This document shows positions 1 to 12,711 of a stretch of DNA of 64,000 nucleotides, in pieces. The position numbers and the translations under genes are program-made. Below the pieces are notes generated by a model that did not search any database, had not been told where the DNA came from, and saw nothing but the letters and a program-made list of their open reading frames with translations. The stretch is from Anisakis pegreffii (taxonomy: Eukaryota; Nematoda; Chromadorea; Rhabditida; Anisakidae). The stretch's first letter is position 1. Every line of letters begins with the position of its first letter. Where the stretch lies: positions 28,331 to 92,330 of the forward strand of contig JAPYMA010001235.1 in the NCBI GenBank assembly GCA_035041965.1. Reading direction: 5' to 3'.

Positions 1-3000
1 TACTACAATTTAGAGCTTAGGCGTAATTCTCACTCTCTACGCCGGCCGTTTTCCATTGCTCAGCAACCCATAAGACGTTTGATCACACAAGAATTTCAGC
101 AAAACTTTTAAGTTATATGTTAGGATTAAATTTCGATGCAAAAGATCAAACTGAAGTGCAAAAATATCAAAAAATAATACATACATTTCACAAAATTGAG
201 ACTTAAAATGAACAAATGATTTGGTGTAATCGTTTTCAAATGGAACATTCCTTTTGGATGTCTGTCGGTACGAACGCTTTCTGCGCAGATATAAACTTGG
301 ATAAGGGACAATACTCGTCCGTTTCCGTACATCCACGTACCAACCGCGTTATCGCACGACGTTCAGATGCATAATTTTTCGCATATAATATCTTCAATCG
401 ATATTTGATCATATCTCAATATCACATCGACAGTCGTTGAGTATTGATTCAATTGCACCAGTGTTATCACATCATTATTTCATTCTCTTTTAAAGATAAT
501 GATATAATGACAGCGATATAATATATTATAATCCAAATTTCAAATGGTACTAAAGGAAAACATACGATAACTAAATCAAAAATGCTATCAACAGTAAATA
601 AATGAAAACGTACCTTCACATAGGGTTGATTATTGATAAGGTACATTTCAAAAGCGATATTTGCACCGTAATCAATCATTGGTATTTTATCCAGTACGTT
701 CGACTCACAGTTCAGAGCGATCATTAGAGCATTTATTGTGATATCGTGCTGAAGTTTACATTGTTTCATTACCACCATTATTCATCGTCAGAATGTTTTT
801 TTTTTGATTTCGTAATTGAATATATGCAAAGATCTGATTCTGCTTATATAATGGATGAAACAATCGAATCAATTGACATACAGCTGAGAGCGCGTAGAAT
901 TTCAGATTATTATACCAATAGCATGCCGGTTTGGTGCTATTATTATTAATCAAATCATTAAAGCAATCCCATTTCGCTTTCAATTTGCTCAAAACATCAC
1001 TCAACACTGCACCACATCGTAATCGTTTCAATTCACGATCAGTTCCGAAGTAATCCGCTATTCCATATCTGAATTATGAATTATTAAAACACATTGAGGC
1101 AAGTTGAATAGATTAAGAAATGTATTTTGTCTATCAAACCAATGCTATAAATTAAGATCATCAATTGTGAATGCAAATCAAAATCGAATTTCCACAACCG
1201 ATATTCTATGACAGATCGTTGAATACGACGAAGTCTTTCAGCCGTATCTTGGGTGAACCAGTCGGGTTGAGATATATTATGCAATTTCTGAAATTAAACT
1301 AATCATGAAGAATCATTTTGATTCATTCGTATATCAGGCTCAATTGATGTTCACTGAATGTTCTCAGTTGAATGATGGTATATGTTGTGTCATTAACATT
1401 ATAATTAATGTGACTTCAACAATTAACATTATAATTAAATGCAGTAACACGGATAAAGAAGAATGGCAAACGCATATATACCTCACAAACATAACAGTCA
1501 TATTCACGGATGTGTCCTCTTCCGATTTTAATTGGTGAACCAGTTTTATTTGCAAGATCTTCTAAAAACTCCTGCAATATTAAGAAACGTTTTGTAAGTG
1601 GAAAAGATGACGAACGAAAAGAGAGATTGGATGCTTAATTCGTTAAAAAATTAGATGATAAGTAAGGTCACGTATTTTTTTGAATATAATTCTTCTTCTT
1701 CTGAATATATTCTGTTAGCATATATTGTTCTGAAGTACCAATTTGATAGCAATTATCGATACTGATCTCAGAGACGCGATGAAATGTCCTCACTAACTTT
1801 ATGCTCACGTTTCATGTTTTGATAATCGTCACTCTCGTACGCATCCGATTCTAATTTTGTGGCACGTTCACAGTGATAAAATGGACTGCCTGCCTGAATG
1901 GATTCAATTAGTAAACATATGCATATCTTATTGTGCACAATACCTTATTCAATTAATTGATGATTAATTGCTGCTTCGATTGTGTTTTTGTTGAAAATCT
2001 TGTTGAGTACGTTTTTTTTCAACATTTTAAGTTTTAAAAACCAAGAATTCATTAACTCGAACGTGCTTTACAAAACAATCTCAAAACAGATTTCATATCT
2101 CAAAACACACAGACCGTAACAACTGATGAACATTCTATAATGATGATATAGGCACATCACTCCCTAAGAGCACTAATTGTAAGTTCATTTCACAATTATC
2201 TCAGAAACGGACTAACAAAATCGAATTTAGTACTGATTGTGTGCACCGGTACTGGTATCCACCCATGAGGCCATGTCATTTGGCTGTAATCGCTGTCCTT
2301 ATCATTCTTATCAAACTTTCTATAAGACACACCATCCGTCGAGAACATACCAGCAACCGTTGCCATCGCACTTAATAATGTTCGATTCTTGTCAGTACTT
2401 CGGATATAAACCTTCAAATTGAGACATTGATGCTGTCGATCTGGCTAATTCAGCTACACTTTAACACTGGATTCAATTCACCAGTGAACATTTGATCAAT
2501 GTTTCGAAATTATGGATATTGACTCAAAGTGATTCGAAATTTCAGAAACTCTATCGAGCCGAACCACAATGTTTCGTTGCATACCAATATTGCGTTACTG
2601 CTCAATCAGAATGAGTATATCTACAAAATCATATGATATGAGATTAGATCAACCTGTTTATATAAGTGATGCCTTGAAATGAACGGTTCAGACTGATTAT
2701 CATTACTGTTACTGTTACTGAAATAATACCCTCGCAATTTCCGTCCAAGCGCATACTGTTGACTCAAGCCTCTCTGAATAACAATATCGCAGTTGAAAAA
2801 TTAGCTGTTTTCAGTTTCAAATTCAATTTATATTTTCAAAACTGAACGCTTGAATCCTTCAAAATTATCGTATGAAAGACGTTAATTTCGATAGCAGATG
2901 TATTTAGTCATTGTTTGAATTCATCAATGAAGCGATTTTGCCAGTTTGCTGGAGGAGGAATCGAGTCTAAGTGAGATATTTATCAGGAGCAAGTGATGTG

Positions 3001-4512
3001 AATTTCTCAAGATTGTTTGGTGTAAGTGGAAAATTTTTGTTTATCAGTAAATACGCAATACTGATACCTCGGTAAGTTCCCCATAACCATTAGGCCAATG
3101 TTTATCTTTATGAATATTGTTCGGATAAGTGGTAACTGGTGCGCGATCACCATGTCGCCATACCTTTAATCAAGTTCATTCATATATTTCATTTCAAACT
3201 GATGCTGATCAAGTTCATTTCAATGTTCACGACTAAATGAACTGAAATAATATTTGAATAGAAAGATTTATTCCTAATCTCACATACCAAATAAATGAGG
3301 ATACATATAAAATGATTGATCAATTGAATAAGTGGATCAATGCGTTGACAAACTTACAATGTGCACATAAATAAGCTTTGCTTTATCAAAGGCGATTGCA
3401 ATTTGAATCATTTGGAGTGATATCAATAGTAAAAGCCATAATGAAACACTGCACGAAGACATTAATCTTTAACGTATCTGATGATGAATACAATGTGAAT
3501 TCACGTCGATACTTTTAGCAAAATTCCTTCAAAGGCACGATTTGGTATAACCGAATGAAGGAAACGACGAAATGAACTGGAATGCGGGTTGGCATATGAT
3601 TTCATGTTCTACAGCTATTCACAATTTACAACAATTCTCTGATTCAACCGTTTATTTACCTAACTGAAGCAATAAGCAACAGGTATTATATAAACCCTGT
3701 TTAATAACAATTATAAATATAGATCACTAAATGCTATGAGAATACCACTGCACAACTATTTAATATATTGAGCGATACAATTCAGTTGTTCATTCAGTCA
3801 GGAATGTAAAGTAATGAAAAAAAGAAGTTCCACCAATGAGAAAGTTTTGAATGAAAGCAAATGGAATGTGATTTCTAACGCCATCTGGAAATGACTGGAA
3901 GGAAGAACGTTCAAAAAACAACGTCATAGTAACAGCAGTCACTCATTAATCATTCTTGTTTTTGTAAAACATAATTTGCGCAAATCACATGCATTCAATG
4001 CAAAACAATTACTATTCACTGATATGTGACAAATAGGCGAAATAATTGTTGCATTGTACATTGTGTAAACACTCAACCCTTTATCGTATTTCACTATATA
4101 GTACTTCGATGAAGTATTGTTTATAAATTTTTTATAAACAAAACATTCTTTCAAACACAACCTTCATATAGGTCTCAATCATATCAGTATAACATGATGA
4201 ACTTTATCATTCTAAACTTTAGTAGTTTGAATTCATTCATTATGTTCGTATTCATGAATATGATCGCTCTGTCGACCAGCAATCACTATGCACTTGGCTG
4301 CAGAAATTCATTAGATCATTATTTTCAGCCGTTCCATCAGCTCAGATTTCGAGCATTTCAACTAATTTTTTGGGGCTATTCAGCTCAAGATGATTCTGAA
4401 TAATTGCGCAACGAGTACGAAACCGTGGTTAGTTGAATAATGAATGGTTATTTGATGAAAATATGCGGAATATCTCGACCTGGCTGTGTTCACCATCCAA
4501 CGATGGTGATCT
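1..4512. repeat. Tandem segmental duplication, unit 1
   Basis: This stretch matches 5333-9555 along almost its whole length, covering exons, introns and about 1 kb upstream of the start codon. The offset is 5332 at the stop codon and 5233 at the start codon. Similarity already begins at base 1, so the unit probably extends left of the window. On the right it stops at the shared string CATCCAACGATG (copy 1 near 4495, copy 2 near 9545). Confidence 0.9.
236..3462 (-). CDS. Histidine acid phosphatase, secreted (tandem copy 1)
   Basis: A ten-exon gene predicted to encode 415 residues of the histidine acid phosphatase family, which hydrolyses phosphate monoesters through a phospho-histidine. Exons: 3358-3462, 3068-3163, 2654-2773, 2234-2411, 1798-1889, 1482-1571, 1199-1287, 882-1068, 614-748, 236-391; the phases join without a break. 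The start begins MSSCSVSLWLLLLIS, a clear signal peptide. Exon 2 carries WRHGDRAP (residues 37-44; catalytic His39). Exon 4 carries the conserved VYIRSTDKNRT stretch and the PVHT end. The catalytic HD (residues 320-321) is formed exactly at the exon 8/9 junction, giving SAHD. The C-terminus has the cysteine-rich tail typical of worm members (GCTETDEYCPLSKF). The signal peptide implies secretion or a lysosome-like location. Family and structure are seen in the sequence; the natural substrate is unknown. Confidence 0.9.
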
Positions 4513-5567
4513 CACGAAATTATGCAGGAGGGGGTTGGCTTAGTCTTAGGCAACTGATTTGTGATGCTTTTAAGAACTTATGAAATGATGCATTCGGTCA
4601 ATAAGTATCATAAATGCAAAATGTGATTAAAACAGTCTGATTGCTTATCAAAGTGATAAAGTTTACTTCGATACTGCAAAAAAAATTCTGATATGGACAT
4701 TGTTCACTGAATTATAATGAAATTTTGCTGTGAAACGAGCTGAGTTAAGTGGTCACCATTGATCGTTGGATCTCAGAGTCATACTTCGGTCTCGGAAGTA
4801 TTCCTAACAATTAGGTTAACAATATTTATTCATAATAACAAAAACAATTGCATAAAACGATACCTCAAATTGAGGAACGCTACCAAAGATAGACGAGATT
4901 CAAAATTCCATAGAATACGAACTAAATCGGTAAAATGAATGTGAATGCAATGCGAAAATGTTGAATGGACACAACATGTTCCATTGTGACAATCCTCTGA
5001 CCTTATCATCAATGTAGCTGCATGAGTCTTTCTCAGTGCATGTCAATGTCAATCTTTCATAATGACCTCAATCGACAAGCATCAAAATGATTTCATCTGC
5101 TGATTATGTTCAGATAGTTACCTTTTCACTCACTATATCATTTTCCTCACCAATTCATTCAAATCAATTGCAATTATCGTTTTTTATTAAATAAACGCAG
5201 TTCTGCAATTGGCTTAACTTTACAGTTAGAACCGTTCGTACTATGGCTTAAACCTCCGGTCAATTCTACGGCCAAGACTGCGCTCCTACCGAGGCTTAGT
5301 TTCAATTCTTGGTAGCGAATTAGCTCAAGCTACACTATAGTTTAGAACATCGGTGTAATTCTCACTCTCTACGCCAGCCGTTTTCCATTGCTCAGCAACC
5401 CATAAGACGTTTGATCACACAAGAATTTCAGCAAATCTTTTAAGTTATATGTTAGAATTAAATTTCGATGCAAAAGATCAAATTGAAGTGCAAAAATATC
5501 AAAAAATAATACATACATTTCACAAAATTGAGACTTAAAATGAACAAATGATTTGGTGTAATCGTTT
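3463..5567. other. Spacer between the two acid phosphatase genes
   Basis: Upstream region of copy 1 followed by about 820 bp unique to this position (4513-5332) and the 3' flank of copy 2. No gene recognised; short ORFs here look random. 4491-4775 may hold a small inserted element: its ends carry imperfect inverted copies of ATCCAACGAT..GGTGA. 5235-5335 is richer in GC than its surroundings and I could not identify it. Confidence 0.5.
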
Positions 5568-8500
5568 TCAAATGGAACATTCCTTTTGGATGTCTGTCGG
5601 TACGAACGCTTTCTGCGCAGATATAAAATTGGATAAGGGACAATACTCGTCCGTTTCCGTACATCCACGTACCAACCGCGTTATCGCACGACGTTCAGAT
5701 GCATAATTTTTCGCATATAATATCTTCAATCGAGAATTAATCATACCTCAATATCACATCGACGGTCGTTGTTCAATTGCAACAATGTTGTCAAATTATT
5801 ATCTTATTCTCTTTTAATGATAACGACATCATAATAACGGTTTGTTATAATGCTTACTTCTAATAGAAAGGTTGAGTTTGAAGGAAGTTACAACCTTTTA
5901 AAAGTTTCCGATTAACGTACGAAAAACACAACAGTTTTCCTAATGATAATGATAGCGATACAACTTAAAATGACACAAATTGCAAACGATAATAAAGGAA
6001 AACACACGTTAAGTAAGGGATAAATGATATTGCACCTTCACATAGGGTTGATTATTGATGAGGTACAATTCAAAAGCGACATTTGCCCCATAACCAATCT
6101 CTGACAATTTACCCAGTACGTTCGACTCGCAGTTCAGAGCTATCATTAGAGCATTTATCGTGATATCGTGCTGAAGTTTACATTGTTTCATTACCACCAT
6201 TAATCATTGTCAGAATATAGTCACCATTATAATATATTGTTTTGATTTGTGCAAAAATCTAATTCTCCTTATGTAATAAATGAAGTACACGAAGCAATCG
6301 ACATACAGCTGATAATGCATCGAATCTGAGATTATTATACCAATAGCATGCCGGTTTGGTGTTATTATTAATGTTCAAATCATTAAAGCAATCCCATTTC
6401 GCTTTCAATTTGCTCAAAACATCACTCAACACTGCACCACATCGTAATCGTTTCAATTCACGATTAGTTCCGAAATAATCCGCAATTCCATATCTGAATT
6501 ATGAGTTATTGAAACACATTGAACCAGCTTAAATGGTTAGCAACAAATTGCTAACAATTGTGAGTTATCGGCTATAAAACTAGATGATCAATTGTGAATG
6601 CAAATCAAAATCGAATTTCCACAACCGATATTCTATGACAGATCGTTGAATACGACGAAGTCTTTCAGCCGTATCATGGGTAAACCATTCGGGTTGAGAT
6701 ATATTATGCAATCTCTGTAATTGAATTAATCATGAAGAATCATTTGATTCATTCGTATATCAGGCCAAACTGATGTTCAATAAACGCTGCGTATATACTC
6801 AATTATATGATGGTGTCACTGACATTATAATTAGTATGGATGTCCGAAGCAAAGTAAATACAGTTAGACAGGCAAATTAGGATGGCAATTGAATGTATAC
6901 CTCACAAAAGTAGCAGTCGTATTCACGGATGAAACCGTTTTCGATTGTAGTCGGTGAACCGGATTTATTTGCAATATCTTCTAAAAACTCCTGCAATATT
7001 AAGAAACGTTCTAGAAAGTGGAAAAGATGAAGCACGAAGACTGAGACTGCATGCTAATTCGTCGAAAAATCAGATGATAAGTAAGGCAACTTATTCTTCT
7101 GAATATAACACATTCGGCAAGCATATATTGTTCTGAAGTACCAATTTGATAGCAATCAACGATATGATCTCAGAGACGCGATGAAATGTCCTCACTAACT
7201 TTATGCTCACGTTTCATGTTTTGATAATCGTCACTCTCGTACGCATCTGATTCTAATTTTCGCGGCACGTTCACACTGATAAAATGGATTATCTACCTGA
7301 ATTGATTCAATTGTACAGCACTTGCAATATCTCATTATTCACAATATTTTATTGAATCAATTAAATATCATCTGTTGTTTCGGTCAAATTTTTGTTGAAA
7401 ATCTTGCTGAATGAGTTTTTTATAATCTCGGAAATGAACTAACAAATCGTGATTCAGTCATGATTGTGTGCACCGGTACAGGTATCCACCCATGAGGCCA
7501 TGTCATTTGGCTGTAATCGCTGTCCTTATCATTCTTATCAAACTTTCTATAAGACACACCATCCGTCGAGAACATACCAGCAACCGTTGCCATCGCACTT
7601 AATAATGTTCGATTCTTGTCAGTACTTCGGATATAAACCTTCAAATTAAGACATTGATGCTGTCGATTTGGCCAATTCAGCTATACTTCAACACTGGATT
7701 CAATTCACCAGTAAACATTTGATCAATGTTTCAAAATTATGGATATTGACTCAAAGTGATTCGAAATTTCAGAAACTCCATCGAGCCGAACCACAATGTT
7801 TCGTTGTATACCAATATAGCGTTACTGCTCAATCAGAATGAGCATATCTACAAAATCGTATGATATGAGGTATGCAATAGATCAACCTGTTTATATAAGT
7901 GATGCCTTGAAATGAACGGTTCAGACTGATCATCATTACTGTTATTGTTACTGAAATAATACCCTCGCAATTTCCGTCCAAGCGCATATTGTTGCCTCAA
8001 GCCTCTCTGAATAACAATATCACAGTTGAAAAATTAGTTGTTTTCAGTTTCAAATTCAATTTATATTTTCAAAACTGAACGCTTGAATCCTTCAAAATTA
8101 TCGTATGAAAGACGTTAATTTCGACAGCAGATGTATTTAGTCATTGTTTGAATTCATCAATGAAGCGATTTTGCCAGTTTGCTGGAGGAGGAATCGAGTC
8201 TAAGTGAGATATTTATCAGGAGCAAGTGATGTGAATTTCTCAAGATTGTTTGGTGTGAGTGGAAAATTTTTGTTTATCAGTAAATACGCAATACTGATAC
8301 CTCGGTAAGTTCCCCATAACCATTAGGCCAATGTTTATCTTTATGAATATTGTTCGGATAAGTGGTAACTGGTGCGCGATCACCATGTCGCCATTCCTTT
8401 AATCAAGTTCATTCATTCATTTCATTTCAAACTGATGCTGATCAAGTTCATTTCAATGTTCACGACTAAATGAACTGAAATAATATTTGAATAGAAAGAT

Positions 8501-9555
8501 TTATTCCTAATCTCACATACCAAATAAATGAGAATACGTATAAAATGATTGATCAATTGAATAAGTGGATCAATGAGCTGACAAACTTACAATGTGCACA
8601 TAAATAAGCTTTGCTTTATCAAAGGCGATTGCAATTTGAATCATTTGGAGTGATATCAATAGTAAAAACCATAATGAAACACTGCACGAAGACATTAATC
8701 GTTGACGTATCTGATGATGAATACAATATGAATTCACGTCGATACTTTTAGCAAAATTCCTTCAAAGGCACGATTTGATATAACCGAATGAAGGAAACGA
8801 CGAAATGAACTGGAATGCGGGTTGGCATATGATTTCATGTTCTACAGCTATTCACAATTTGTAATAATTCTCTCATTCAATCGTTTATTTACCCAATTGA
8901 AGCAATAAGCAATAAGTATTATACAAATCATTTTTTATACTTAATCCTATTGCAAAATATTACAATAATAATTTTATTGCAAAGTATCACAATAACGACA
9001 AGTGTTATGAATTTTTTGCTGCTGTTATAAAGTATCACAATAGCAATAAACATCATTAATGGAGTCACTGAATAATAGATAAATATCATTGCCCAACTAT
9101 TCAATATCGACATATTTACTGATACAATTCATCTGTTCATTCACTCGTGAACGCGAGGTGATCAAAATATGAAGTTTCATCAATGAGAAACATTCTTTCC
9201 AGCATATAACGTTCACGCAATTCATATCGTTAATCTTATCAACGTTATGCGATAAACTTTATCAATATAAACTCTATGGTCTGACATCTGTCATTGTGTT
9301 CATGTTCATAAATTTGATCGCTCTGTCGACCAGCAATCACCGTGCATTTGGCTGCGAAAATTCATTAGATCATTACTATCAAACGTTCCATCATTTCATC
9401 TTCAAGCATTCTCATGGATTTTTTGGGCTGTACAGCTCGAGATGATCCTGAGTTGCGTGAGGAGTACAGAAATATTGTTCTTTAGTTGATGAATAGTTAA
9501 TTGATGGAAATATGTGGAGTATCTCCATGTGGATATGCTCATCATCCAACGATGT
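5333..9555. repeat. Tandem segmental duplication, unit 2
   Basis: Second copy of the duplicated block, in the same orientation. It differs from unit 1 by indels, the largest being an AT-rich stretch at about 8927-9060 with repeated TATCACAATA-like strings that unit 1 lacks. Introns have drifted more than exons, as expected if coding sequence is under constraint. Confidence 0.9.
5568..8695 (-). CDS. Histidine acid phosphatase, tandem copy 2 (altered exon 4/5 junction)
   Basis: Paralogue of the gene at 236-3462, with the same ten-exon plan: 8591-8695, 8301-8396, 7887-8006, 7444-7638, 7200-7292, 6901-6990, 6626-6714, 6307-6493, 6036-6170, 5568-5723. RHGDRAP, the RSTDKNRT stretch, SAHD at the exon 8/9 junction and the cysteine-rich tail are kept. 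Two changes stand out. The exon 4 donor used in copy 1 (GTACTA) has become ATGACT, and exon 5 has one extra base (CGCGG for GTGG on the plus strand near 7261). Using a downstream GTTAGT donor (7438-7443) restores phase, so an uninterrupted 421-residue product remains possible. In it, about 20 residues are rewritten and one cysteine of the copy 1 segment (FYHCER) is lost. The residue before the catalytic WRHGDRAP is Glu rather than Val. It could be a diverging functional gene or an early pseudogene. Confidence 0.72.
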
Positions 9556-10697
9556 AGCTGGATTGTTCGCAGTGTTTCTCATCTATAATCTTGATTGTGC
9601 AGTGGCTGTTTATTTGGATAGAAGATGAAAATGAGACATTTCTGACGACAACATTATGCTACGAAACCATTCAAAATTCAGAATTGTCCAGAAACCATTC
9701 ACGATCTTCGATTCAATTGAAACTTGTTCAAGTTCGTCTTGAACACCTCTTCAGTTTGCACATCTTATTGGTTCCGAAGTTATTGATAAAAATATGATAA
9801 AGTATATGATAAAATGTGATAAAATGATATGTGATGAAATGTGATACAATATGATAAAACTGTCGTTCTTCCTTTCTGTCGGAACTCAATTGCCAGGCAT
9901 AAAGGTTTTTTTTTTTGTGAGTTTGACCTTGAAATGCGTTTGACGCTACACAAAATTCCTCACGGCTACACCAGAAAATGTGTTAAAATTTGGAAAATAA
10001 AAATGCATGAGAATATTTGCAATACAATATTTATCATTAACAATTTTTACAAATCAATTTTTAAAATTTAACAAATCAGTAACTGTGAACAACGGCAACA
10101 ACAAATGTGTAATCAATTGATATTGACAAATCACAATATACGATTATGAGTAGACCATAAAATAGAACCGGAACCCTCCAGCGACCACTTTTCATAATAC
10201 ATAATAACCGTTCAAAAGATTCTAATCTATTATAATTTTCACAATACAATAAGTAATAGTCCGAAACATTAACAATAAATAATATTCATATAAAATCTCA
10301 GACAAATTTCAACAATGTAACAACAACTGATATCGCAATGATAAGCTGAAAGCAATAATATTTTCAGTATATACCTCAGCAATTTCGATACAGCTCCAAA
10401 TAAATATGAAGTAATACTTTCACGAGCATGTCTCTGCTGCAATAAACAGTTAAACAGGTAAATAAATGCATTCATTAGAAAACATCTAAAAATTCAAGCA
10501 AATATAAAAATCATAAAAACAATAGAAATAACGAAATACTTTCACAAAATAATATCATTTAACTTTGACTTTGCTTTTGCATACTGACTGATCATGTAAT
10601 GACTTTAACTCAATACAGATGTTTCATTAGAACCGATAAAACATGATGCACCCATCTCATTATATCATTTGCTATCAGATCAAATCCAAGCATCAAA
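8696..10697. other. Spacer between acid phosphatase copy 2 and PEX14
   Basis: No convincing gene. It contains the duplicated upstream region of copy 2 (to about 9555), a short tandem array of TGATAAAATG-like units at about 9786-9860, and AT-rich sequence. A pair of exon-like stretches at about 10300-10440 on the minus strand has good splice sites, but I could not connect it to a gene. Confidence 0.5.
9786..9860. repeat. TGATAAAATG-type minisatellite
   Basis: Roughly seven imperfect direct repeats of ATATGATAAA / TGTGATAAAATG, including variants with GATGAAATG and GATACAATA. Seen directly; no function inferred. Confidence 0.7.
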
Positions 10698-12711
10698 TCA
10701 AGCTGATGATCCATTCACATTCAAACGTTCGAACTCCTTGTCACTATCGATATCAGATGCTGAATCTTTCTTACGAGATACTGCATTCACATCATCTCCT
10801 GATGCTCCAGAACTGCTGTAACAATTCGCTTCTTGTGATTACTATTTAATCCTAAGTCATGTTTCAACACAACAATTATTGTACATTCGTGAATGCCGAA
10901 TCAATCTATCTGCGAATAAATTTTTCAGCTAAGCCATACTGGAATAAAACAAAGTTAAAAGATGAACAAACTTGGGACTTTGTGTTGAGCACTGATTTTG
11001 CTCCGCATTCTTTGGTCTTTGCCATGACGGTAACGCTATGGGTTTGAAGTTGATGTTATCAGTATTATTGGTAGTGTTATTGAGGTGATTTCTAGTGGGA
11101 TGGAGAGTACCATTGGGTATTGCAGCGAACTGATTTTGATTCAATAGAAGTGATTTAACAGTTGAGATATCGTTGCGTAAACGTTCAATTTCACTCCGAG
11201 TTGAATTTACTGAAACGATCCAATTGTGTTTCATTGATAAACGTTTACTTCGATTAATTGCGACTAAGACCCATGAAATTCATCTGATTTCCTAAGATGA
11301 TTTCCTTCGATAACAACGTTTCACTCCTCCTTATCGAACAGATCAGCTAAAAAAAACGTGGCAAATCAACAATTTCCCGTAATAAACTCCAACTTTCAAA
11401 CAGAAAACATTCGCAGTTTATGCGCCTCTCAGTTCTCAAATCATTTACTGATATTTTAGTAATACTGATAGCAACATACCTTGCCCGCCATCAATGGAAT
11501 TGATTCTCAACAGTGCATTCAACTGTTCTTGTTGTTTATTTATCGTCTGCAGTGTTTGCACACAACTATCAATTACGAATTTCATCGAGTTTTGCAATTC
11601 ATTCATCTGAATACTTTTCGTGGTTATCGTTCAAATTTGACTTTCAATCCATTAATACTCTATACTGTTCAAGATTTTTTGCTGAATCTTTAACTTGAGA
11701 GCGCATTTTTATGCATTATCAATGAATGATAATCCGCAATAATCTGTTAATCGTCAATAAATAAACTTGAACGCTATGAAAATGATCAATATGATAATGA
11801 CAATCATATTAGTGACAGTAACATTGTACCTGTTGCTGCACTTGTCGTTGTTCTTCTTTCGCAGGATCGGGTACGTTAAAGAATCGAGGCAATACAAACG
11901 ATCTGATAAATTTATAACCGGCAAACGTGATGGCACCCAAAACCACGAATGTATTCATGAATTTCATTATTCGATCACCACTACCACTTGATGCCGATTG
12001 CATTTGATACTGATACTGATGAAGTGAGCTATCGTTCTGAATTTCATTCATCTCACTGATTCGGACTGCTCAATTGAGCTTTTGATTGGAAGGCAGGCAA
12101 TATGAATGTCGTATATCGTCTATCGAAAAAAATGGATGGGTAGTCATTAGAGTTGGGTCAGTGGCCATCAATGGAAATCAGACGGGACTGATCAATTGGT
12201 AACTATCAAAAATTAATGATCACTGAGTGGCCTCACAGCAGATGACCACTGAATCGCACATAGTCTGTGATCACCGATGGACACTCAGCGATTGTCTTGA
12301 CAGTGTTCAACGCTAGGATGTGTTCCCCATCGAAAGTCAATGAGAGGTTACTGTCGATTACCGAATCGTAACCCTCTCCCCACCCCAATCCTTTATTAAT
12401 TCAAAACTTTCACTAAAGAATACCTGCGATTGTGAGATCACTATTTGCTTGGCTTGTTCAATTTCAGCATCGCTCACTCCTTTGGAGCGTAGAAAACGTT
12501 TCTGGTTTTCGAATGAGGTTCGTTGAACTTTTGGATCACTCATAAATCTCACTGCTGTATCGATCATTTCCGGTCGATTAGCATCAGTGTTGTTGGTGTT
12601 GCTATTATCAACACTCGAAATAACATTTTCAGTTTGACATTCCGAATCTGCTTGTTGAAGAGAATCACCCGCTTGTCCTATTTCATCATTCAAATCTTCT
12701 GTTTTATCCAT
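10698..12711 (-). CDS. PEX14: Peroxisomal membrane docking protein PEX14
   Basis: PEX14 is part of the peroxisomal import pore and docks the PEX5 receptor carrying matrix enzymes. Predicted exons: 12424-12711, 11830-12036, 11480-11606, 10993-11209, 10698-10815, about 318 residues. Exon 1 ends with the helical PEX14 N-terminal domain (about residues 46-96; MIDTAVRFMSDPKVQRTS, with F and FLRSKGVSDAEIEQA further on). Exon 2 has one hydrophobic span (about residues 122-142, FMNTFVVLGAITFAGYKFI) and the basic FVLPRFF stretch after it. Exons 3 and 4 give a predicted coiled coil (MNELQNSMKFV, then TRSEIERLRNDISTVKSLL). The tail is acidic and polar (DSASDIDSDKEFERL). The exon 4 donor is the least certain point: reading through it instead gives a stop at 10929. 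Family assignment rests on the order of N-domain, membrane span and coiled coil. Confidence 0.85.

Noticed and set aside
5568..8695. Copy 2 of the acid phosphatase as a simple pseudogene
   Set aside because: The one-base insertion and the lost donor look disabling one by one, but together with a nearby donor they leave the gene open, and all other exons are intact in length and motif.
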